This document shows positions 45,714 through 51,221 of a stretch of DNA of 51,221 nt, in pieces. The notes under the pieces are model-generated. The model saw only the letters and a list, made by a program, of their open reading frames with translations. It made no database searches and was not told where the DNA came from. This stretch comes from an uncultured bacterium. Lineage in GTDB: Bacteria; UBP6; UBA1177. A program made the translations under genes and the position numbers. Location: contig CAJOFY010000007.1 of NCBI GenBank assembly GCA_905233945.1, positions 1 to 51,221 of the forward strand. The letters run 5' to 3'. Within the stretch, counting starts at the first letter, position 1, and each line of letters opens with the position of its first letter.

Positions 45714-46796
45714 ATGGCAGAAAACAGAAGAGAAATGATTGAAAGCGTTGTCAAAAACATTGAAAAACAGTACGGAAAAGGCTCGATTATGATTCTCGGC
45801 GACGAGACGAATGTTGACATTCCGGTCATTCCGTCAGGCTCGATGAGTCTTGACATCGCAATGGGTATCGGCGGTTATCCCAGAGGCAGAATCATCGAAA
45901 TCTACGGTCCTGAATCTTCAGGAAAAACGACTCTCGCCCTCCACGCGATCGCCGAAGCGCAGAAAAAAGGAGGCGCGGCTGCATTTATCGACGCGGAACA
46001 TGCTTTTGACCTCAACTATGCAAAAAAACTCGGCATTCAGGTCGATTCACTCGTCGTTTCACAGCCCGATTATGCTGAACAGGCACTTGAAATCGCGGAA
46101 ACTCTTGTCCGGAGCAACGCAATAGACATTCTCGTTGTCGATTCAGTTGCAGCTCTCGTTCCGAGAAGCGAAATCGAAGGCGAAATGGGCGAAAGCCAGA
46201 TGGGTGTTCAGGCAAGACTTATGTCGCAGGCAATGAGAAAACTCACGGCTGCTGTCAGCAAATCGAAAACCTGCCTCATCTTCATCAACCAGCTCAGAAG
46301 CAAAATCGGCGTAATGTTCGGCAACCCCGAGACGACGACAGGCGGCAACGCCCTTAAATTCTACGCTTCGATAAGAATCGACATCAGAAAAATCGCAAGC
46401 ATCAAGGAAAAAGAGGTCGTTATCGGCAACCAGGTCAAGGTAAAAATTCAGAAAAACAAGATGTTCCCTCCTTTCAGAGAAGCTGTTTTCGATATCATCT
46501 ACGGCAAAGGCATCGACCGTCTCACAGATATGATCAACGTTGCCGAAACTGACGGAATCATCGTAAAAAGCGGCAGCTGGTATGCCTACAACGACGAAAA
46601 ACTCGGCCAGGGAATTTCGAACGCTGCGAAAACTCTGAAGGAAAATCCTGAACTTATGAAGGAAATCGTCTATAAAATCAAAGAAAAGCACAATATGCTC
46701 AAAGAGGGCGACGAACCTTTGAAGGAAACTGCTCAGCCGAAAACTGAAGAAACCGAAGAAGATAAAAAACAGAAAAAATCCGGGGGCAAACAATGA
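45714..46796 (+). CDS. recA: Recombinase RecA
   Basis: The 360-residue ATPase pairs homologous DNA strands and triggers LexA cleavage. Walker A is GPESSGKTT (65-73), Walker B is [12 protein letters not shown], and L1/L2 regions ([10 protein letters not shown] and [17 protein letters not shown]) are present. The C-terminal tail is acidic/Lys-rich. AAAGGAG precedes the ATG by about five bases. I saw no E. coli- or Bacillus-type LexA box in the 82-base upstream gap. It overlaps pilT by four bases. Confidence 0.98.
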   Translation: MAENRREMIESVVKNIEKQYGKGSIMILGDETNVDIPVIPSGSMSLDIAMGIGGYPRGRIIEIYGPESSGKTTLALHAIAEAQKKGGAAAFIDAEHAFDLNYAKKLGIQVDSLVVSQPDYAEQALEIAETLVRSNAIDILVVDSVAALVPRSEIEGEMGESQMGVQARLMSQAMRKLTAAVSKSKTCLIFINQLRSKIGVMFGNPETTTGGNALKFYASIRIDIRKIASIKEKEVVIGNQVKVKIQKNKMFPPFREAVFDIIYGKGIDRLTDMINVAETDGIIVKSGSWYAYNDEKLGQGISNAAKTLKENPELMKEIVYKIKEKHNMLKEGDEPLKETAQPKTEETEEDKKQKKSGGKQ

Positions 46797-47980
46797 GTGA
46801 CGGCTTTCAGGAATTTATCCAGTATTTAAACGAACTTCTGCACGACGCTGCAAGTATGGGAGCGTCTGACATTCACCTTAAAACCTACAGCGCACCGGTA
46901 TTCAGAATCAACGGCGTCCTTAACAAAATGGACAAATACGGCGTTCTCAGACCTGAAAAACTCAATCCGATGATTGCCGGGATCCTCAACGACGAACAGC
47001 GCCGCGCGCTCAAGGAAAATGCCGAAATCGACCTTTCCCACAGCGTTTCTGGCGTCGGCAGATTCAGGGTCAACGTTTTCAAGCAGAGAAGCTCGCTCGG
47101 AGCTGTTTTCAGAACAATTCCCTTCTCGGTAAAATCGATTGACGAACTTGTTCTGCCGCCGGCAATCAAAAAAATCGCAGACAACAGACGCGGACTCATT
47201 CTTGTCACAGGAACGACCGGAAGCGGTAAATCAACGACAATGGCTTCGATAGTCGACTACATCAATTCGACAAGGCCATGCAACATCATAACGATCGAAG
47301 ACCCGATAGAGTTTCTTATCCGCGATAAAAAAAGTATTGTCAGCCAGCGTGAAATCGGTATCGACACCAAGTCTTTCTCGACGGCCCTCAGAGCATCTCT
47401 TCGTGAGGACCCGGACGTTATCATGGTCGGCGAAATGCGTGACCTTGAAACAATAGAGATCGCCCTCACAGCGGCGGAAACGGGACACTTGGTCATCAGT
47501 ACGCTTCACACTCTGAACGCAGCTGAAACGATCAACCGAATCATCGCAGTTTTCCCGCCCAACAGCCAGGGACAGATCCGTCAGCAGCTCGGCAGCGTCC
47601 TCATGGCGGCAATAAGCCAGCGTCTTATCAAGAAAAAAGACGGCAAAGCGCGTGTTCCGGCAGTTGAAATCCTTGTCGCTTCACAGCTTGTCAAAGATAT
47701 AATCCTTGACGGAACAAGATTCCAGGAACTTCACGACGTAATCGAAAAAGGACATCAGAACTACGGAATGCAGACTTTCGACCAGTCGATCTTCCAGCTT
47801 TACCAGGACGGCCACATCTCCGAGAAAGAGGCTCTTGAGAACGCGACAAGCCCGGATGACCTTGTTCTCAGAATGAAAGGTGTCAGCATGTCCGGCGGCG
47901 GCGACTGGGGCGCATTCGACAGCAGCGCGGAAGGAATGACTCCGCAGTACGAACCAACAGATTTCGAATTTGACAAATAA
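46793..47980 (+). CDS. pilT: Type IV pilus retraction ATPase PilT
   Basis: The 395-residue hexameric ATPase powers pilus disassembly for twitching motility. The N-terminal domain has [21 protein letters not shown]. The core shows Walker [10 protein letters not shown] (140-148), the Asp box [10 protein letters not shown], Walker [13 protein letters not shown], and the His box [11 protein letters not shown]. The C-terminus is extended by ~40 Gly/Asp-rich residues compared with usual PilT. PilU is an alternative assignment. It overlaps recA (ATGA), an unusual pairing that would link pilus retraction with recombination if co-expressed. Confidence 0.92.
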   Translation: MSDGFQEFIQYLNELLHDAASMGASDIHLKTYSAPVFRINGVLNKMDKYGVLRPEKLNPMIAGILNDEQRRALKENAEIDLSHSVSGVGRFRVNVFKQRSSLGAVFRTIPFSVKSIDELVLPPAIKKIADNRRGLILVTGTTGSGKSTTMASIVDYINSTRPCNIITIEDPIEFLIRDKKSIVSQREIGIDTKSFSTALRASLREDPDVIMVGEMRDLETIEIALTAAETGHLVISTLHTLNAAETINRIIAVFPPNSQGQIRQQLGSVLMAAISQRLIKKKDGKARVPAVEILVASQLVKDIILDGTRFQELHDVIEKGHQNYGMQTFDQSIFQLYQDGHISEKEALENATSPDDLVLRMKGVSMSGGGDWGAFDSSAEGMTPQYEPTDFEFDK

Positions 47981-48009
47981 TTCACATAACATTCCTCAAG
48001 GAGTTTCAA

Positions 48010-48795
48010 ATGAAGATCGCAACAGTTCAGAACAGCCCTGTTTTTGGCGAAAAAGAGAAAAATATCAATGACTTGCTTAAAATGATGGATTCTACCGAGG
48101 CTGAACTCTACATTCTTCCCGAAATGTCATATTCGGGTTATCAGCTTGTCTCAAAAGAAGAAGCTGCGGCACTCGCCGACAAGGTCGATTCCGACAACAT
48201 CATGCGTTTTGCCGAATGGTCAAAAGCTCACGGAAGCGCTGTGATTTTAGGCTTTCCTGAAGCGGCTGAAGACGGAAAAATCTACAATTCTTCGGTTTTC
48301 ATAACTCCCGAAGGTGAGAAACATATCTACCGGAAATCACACCTCTTTTACAAAGAGAAAATCTTCTATGCTCCCGGAAACACAGGATTTTTCGTCAAAG
48401 AATGGCACGGTGTAAAAATCGGTCAGGCGATATGCTTCGACTGGTATTTTTCCGAAAGTTTCAGAACTCTGGCGCTTCTCGGAGCCGATCTCATCGCGCA
48501 CTGCACGAATATCGTAATGCCATACTTCCAGCGCGCGGCATTCGCGAGAGCAATTGAGAACAAAGTCTATATCGCAACTTCCAACCGCATCGGAACAGAG
48601 GAACGCGACGGTGAAAAACTTGTTTACACGGGCGAAAGCGTCATCGTCGATCCGCTCGGCAACTACCTTGTCGACGCTCCGAGCGACCAAACAGGCGTTT
48701 TCACGGCTGAAATCGACACAAAGCTTTCAAGGAACAAAAAGCTCAACGATTTCAATGATGTGATCGGAGACAGACGGACGATTTTTTACAAATAA
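48010..48795 (+). CDS. Carbon-nitrogen hydrolase (nitrilase superfamily)
   Basis: The 261-residue protein has the complete catalytic triad: Glu38 in LPEMSYSGY, Lys109 in YRKSHLF, and Cys142 in QAICFDWYFSE. These enzymes hydrolyse amides or nitriles; branch specificity cannot be fixed, though size and motifs are near omega-amidase/N-carbamoylputrescine-type members. CAAGGAG precedes the ATG. It lies 29 bases after pilT and 8 before cca. Confidence 0.87.
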   Translation: MKIATVQNSPVFGEKEKNINDLLKMMDSTEAELYILPEMSYSGYQLVSKEEAAALADKVDSDNIMRFAEWSKAHGSAVILGFPEAAEDGKIYNSSVFITPEGEKHIYRKSHLFYKEKIFYAPGNTGFFVKEWHGVKIGQAICFDWYFSESFRTLALLGADLIAHCTNIVMPYFQRAAFARAIENKVYIATSNRIGTEERDGEKLVYTGESVIVDPLGNYLVDAPSDQTGVFTAEIDTKLSRNKKLNDFNDVIGDRRTIFYK

Positions 48796-48803
48796 AATCT
48801 GAA

Positions 48804-49994
48804 ATGAAAATTTATCAGGTTGGCGGCTCTGTCCGCGATGAAATTCTTGGAATCGAGGCAAACGACAGGGATTTTGTCGTTGTCGGAGCGACCGAAGCCG
48901 AGTTTCTGGCAAAATTTCCGAAAGCTGAAAAAGTCGGAAAATCGTTCCCCGTTTTTCTTGTGAACGGCTGCGAATACGCATTCGCGAGAAAAGAGCGCAA
49001 AAACGGCCGCGGTTACACCGGATTTGATGTCGAGTTTTCTCCTGACATCACTTTGGAAGAAGACTTGAAGCGGCGCGACATCACGATAAACGCGATTGCA
49101 AAAGATCCCAGTTTTCCTGACAAATTCATTGATCCTTTCGGCGGGATCGAAGACATAAAAAACAAAAGGATAGTCCACGTTTCCGAGGCTTTTGCGGAAG
49201 ACCCTCTCCGTGTTTACAGAGTCGCGCGTTTTGCGGCGAAATTTCCCGATTTTTCAGTCGATGCTCAGACGATAAAGCTCATGAACTCTATCGGCGAAGA
49301 ACTTCTGGCGCTTTCGACCGAACGAGTCTGGAACGAACTTGAAAAAGCGCTCTCCTACCCTCGCCCGAGCCGTTTTTTCACGGTTTTGAAAGAGGCAGAT
49401 TTATTGAAATTCCACTTTCCGGAAGTCGCGGATCTTGCCGGCGTTCCGGCAGGCCCGTTGCAATATCACCCCGAAGGAGATGCCTTCATCCACACGATCG
49501 AAACAATGGACAGACTTAAAGATTCAGGCAATAGCGACCCGGTTGCCATGTTCGCAGCACTCTGCCACGACTGGGGAAAGGCAGCATCTTCGCCTGACAA
49601 CTACCCGCACCACTACGGCCACGACAAAGCTGGAGTTCCTCTGATCGAAAACTTCTGCCGCAGAATAAAAAACGTGCCGCAAAGATACAGTTTCGCGGCA
49701 AAAACAGTGGCGAAATACCACATGATTGTCCGTGAAATCGACAAAATAACGCCGAAAAAAGCGATCACAATAATCCAGAACATCCTCAAATGCTCGTGCG
49801 GACTCGACGGCTTTATGGACGCCGTCAGAGCCGACAACGGCCGCCAGAACGACGAAGCACGCGCTTTCATCAGAAAAATGCTTCCCGTCCTTGACGTAAA
49901 ACTCCCGGAAAAATACTGGAACGCAGGGAAAAAAAGCTCCGAAATCCTCACTCAGCTCAGGGTCTTGAAATACAAAGAGCTGGCGGAAAGATAG
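48804..49994 (+). CDS. cca: CCA tRNA nucleotidyltransferase (with HD domain)
   Basis: The 396-residue class II enzyme adds or repairs the CCA end of tRNAs. Seen are YQVGGSVRDEILG, the metal-binding NDRDFVVVG, RKERKNGRGYTGF, RRDITINAIA, DPLRVYRVARFAAKF, and an HD domain (ALCHDWGKA, YHMI). The motif set matches the E. coli-type multifunctional enzyme, in which the HD domain has phosphohydrolase activity. Length is slightly shorter than E. coli Cca. It ends the recA-pilT-hydrolase run; the 260-base gap after it holds a repeat and a promoter. Confidence 0.93.
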   Translation: MKIYQVGGSVRDEILGIEANDRDFVVVGATEAEFLAKFPKAEKVGKSFPVFLVNGCEYAFARKERKNGRGYTGFDVEFSPDITLEEDLKRRDITINAIAKDPSFPDKFIDPFGGIEDIKNKRIVHVSEAFAEDPLRVYRVARFAAKFPDFSVDAQTIKLMNSIGEELLALSTERVWNELEKALSYPRPSRFFTVLKEADLLKFHFPEVADLAGVPAGPLQYHPEGDAFIHTIETMDRLKDSGNSDPVAMFAALCHDWGKAASSPDNYPHHYGHDKAGVPLIENFCRRIKNVPQRYSFAAKTVAKYHMIVREIDKITPKKAITIIQNILKCSCGLDGFMDAVRADNGRQNDEARAFIRKMLPVLDVKLPEKYWNAGKKSSEILTQLRVLKYKELAER

Positions 49995-50129
49995 CCGAAA
50001 ACTTGTTTTCCTCCGACTACGTTATTTTCAAGTTAAGCCGTAAACTTTTCACAAAATTGCAAAAGTTACCACCTTAAACGCCAAATAACGCGATTTGGAT
50101 TTTTCACAAATAACAGAAAAATCGGTGAA

Positions 50130-50173
50130 CTTCGGTTGCTGAGCTGGTCTTCGGTTGCTGAGCGGAGTCGAAG
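50130..50173. repeat. REP-like repeat: two copies of CTTCGGTTGCTGAGC
   Basis: CTTCGGTTGCTGAGC occurs at 50130-50144 and 50149-50163; the second copy continues GGAGTCGAAG, so its ends CTTCG and CGAAG can pair. The GAGCGGAGTCGAAG core resembles interspersed palindromic elements common in several bacterial phyla. It lies after cca in a gene-free gap. Confidence 0.7.
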
Positions 50174-50182
50174 CACAAAAAC

Positions 50183-50210
50183 TTGCCATCACTCTAAAAA
50201 CACCTAAAAT
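50183..50210 (+). promoter_or_regulatory. Promoter for the VWA lipoprotein gene
   Basis: TTGCCA (50183-50188) and TAAAAT (50205-50210) are separated by 16 bases, 45 bases before ATG 50255. Each hexamer matches consensus at five of six positions. Confidence 0.68.
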
Positions 50211-50254
50211 ACTGCGTTTTTTGTTTAAAAACCCGATTGTTTCAGGGAGGAAAA

Positions 50255-51221
50255 ATGAAGAAATTCAGCTTTGTTTTCGCACTTTTCATACTGTTTTTCG
50301 CAGTTTCCTGCGATTCTGGTGTAAAATTCAATAACCCGAACGACATAAATTCTGATGCTTATCAGGGCGACAGCGACCAGGATACGCCCGATGACGACAG
50401 CGGTGATACAGTAGATTCCGACACGGACACTTCGAATACCGGCATAACGGATGTCGATAATGACGATTCCGATACGACACCGGAACAGCCTGATGACGGC
50501 GATACCGCAGCAGACACCGGCGATAACGGTGATTCGGAACCGGACAACGATGTTGACACAGATTCCGGCGATACAGTTCCGGATCAGGATGCTGATACAG
50601 ATTCCGACGATACACTTCCGGATCAGGATGCTGACGCAGATACGGACACAGCTGTTCCGTCGATGGTAGAGGGCATTTATCTCGGCATTATCGGATTCAA
50701 CGACGATCTTACCAAAATGCCTATCAAGCGTCTGACTGACTCCAACAAGTCGGAATTCAAGAGTTTTATAAGCTCTCTTCCGCAGTTGAACTACACCGCA
50801 CTTTACTGGGCTGATTACAGTGCGCTTGAGATGATGGAGAGTTTTGCGATTTCTCCTGATTTGCAGCTTAAAAAAGTTGCACTTGTCACCTTCACGGACG
50901 GTCTCGACAACCAGTCGCTTTCGTCTGACGATTTCAATCCCGGCCCGTACGACAGTCATGCCGATTATCTTGATGCCATTCACAGCATGATTATGGATGA
51001 AGACGGAATCCACGGACAGCCGGTTACAGCTTATTCGATCGGTCTGAAAGGTGCGGACGTTACCGACGAAGCTAAATTTGAAAACACGCTGGAAATGCTG
51101 GCAACCGAGGAAAGCGGAGATAAGAAATATTTCTTCCGGGTCAGCGACATGAATGAGGTCGGCCAGCTGTTTGCAGATATTGCCGCAAGCCTTTACTCGG
51201 TTTCGACCACGATCAACGTCG
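50255..51221 (+). CDS. Acidic-linker lipoprotein with VWA-like domain (3' end cut by window)
   Basis: The frame is open from ATG 50255 (five bases after GGGAGG) to the window edge, 322 codons. A lipoprotein signal ends FFAVSC (Cys19). Residues ~20-131 are an extreme Asp/Ser/Thr/Pro linker, including two 13-residue units (SGDTVPDQDADTD and SDDTLPDQDADAD). From about residue 135 a VWA-like fold begins: VEGIYLGIIGFND, then KVALVTFTDGLDNQSLSS and GQPVTAYSIGLKG. The first strand lacks the DxSxS metal motif, so metal binding is doubtful. It is probably a surface-exposed binding protein. Confidence 0.78.
   Translation, partial: MKKFSFVFALFILFFAVSCDSGVKFNNPNDINSDAYQGDSDQDTPDDDSGDTVDSDTDTSNTGITDVDNDDSDTTPEQPDDGDTAADTGDNGDSEPDNDVDTDSGDTVPDQDADTDSDDTLPDQDADADTDTAVPSMVEGIYLGIIGFNDDLTKMPIKRLTDSNKSEFKSFISSLPQLNYTALYWADYSALEMMESFAISPDLQLKKVALVTFTDGLDNQSLSSDDFNPGPYDSHADYLDAIHSMIMDEDGIHGQPVTAYSIGLKGADVTDEAKFENTLEMLATEESGDKKYFFRVSDMNEVGQLFADIAASLYSVSTTINV
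50577..50634 (+). repeat. In-gene tandem repeat in acidic linker
   Basis: TTCCGGATCAGGATGCTGA occurs at 50577-50595 and again at 50616-50634, exactly 39 bases (13 codons) apart, within the linker of the VWA lipoprotein. Such in-frame units can expand or contract by slippage without disturbing the frame. Confidence 0.8.

Noticed and set aside
50225-51013. A 262-codon minus-strand frame rich in Ile/Arg/Val repeats.
   Set aside because: It is the antisense image of the acidic linker and VWA domain of the lipoprotein, whose plus-strand frame has a ribosome site, lipobox and promoter.

Overview
The window comes from a diderm (Gram-negative-type) bacterium that makes meso-diaminopimelate peptidoglycan. 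It has predicted outer-membrane beta-barrel proteins, several lipoproteins with long acidic Asp/Ser/Thr linkers, a CFI-box protein, a degenerate NlpD-like LytM factor, a PilT retraction ATPase, and a MurE with the DNPR motif. Acidic-linker lipoproteins, Cys-rich 'C..NIE.C' repeats and CFI-box proteins are what I associate with Myxococcota and other deltaproteobacterial-type lineages. That placement is inference; no rRNA is present to anchor it. Gene density is very high: no gene-free stretch exceeds 300 bases, and many neighbours overlap by ATGA or TGATG.

Layout. 1-7309 (+): the 3' part of asd, a CFI-box/beta-barrel protein, a gingipain-like lipoprotein protease, pyrD (class 1B), an NlpD-like lipoprotein and a membrane TPR protein. 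7314-12080 (-): spoIID-like gene, gpmI and a uridine-kinase-like nucleoside kinase. 12246-14111 (+): an ABC-F ATPase. 14112-20288 (+): a four-gene, more AT-rich cassette encoding a Ser/Thr kinase, a VWA protein with a HEPN-like tail, and two membrane Sel1-repeat proteins. Its right end is marked by a second copy of the last ~54 bp of the ABC-F gene and a hairpin terminator.

20374-37086 (-): a complete-looking dcw (division and cell wall) cluster in the order mraZ-rsmH-ftsL-ftsI-murE-murF-murD-ftsW-murG-murC-murB-ddl-ftsQ-ftsA-ftsZ, with mraY missing between murF and murD. A strong sigma70-type promoter and TGGNG repeat pairs precede mraZ. 37329-41347 (-): ligA, an ankyrin lipoprotein, an S26-like peptidase and a family 2 glycosyltransferase. 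41533-49994 (+): a Cys-rich lipoprotein with a beta-barrel partner, an orphan NfnA-like flavoprotein, an ExbB/TolQ/MotA-like protein without its ExbD partner, recA, pilT, a carbon-nitrogen hydrolase and cca. 50255-end (+): the 5' part of a VWA lipoprotein.

How it fits together. Most of the window is core metabolism and envelope construction: precursor synthesis, division and septal remodelling. The accessory interest lies in the kinase/VWA-HEPN/Sel1 cassette, which resembles a TerY-P-type signalling triad without its PP2C phosphatase and appears to have been inserted at the 3' end of the ABC-F gene. It is the best candidate here for an undescribed signalling or defence system. Function is inferred from domains only.
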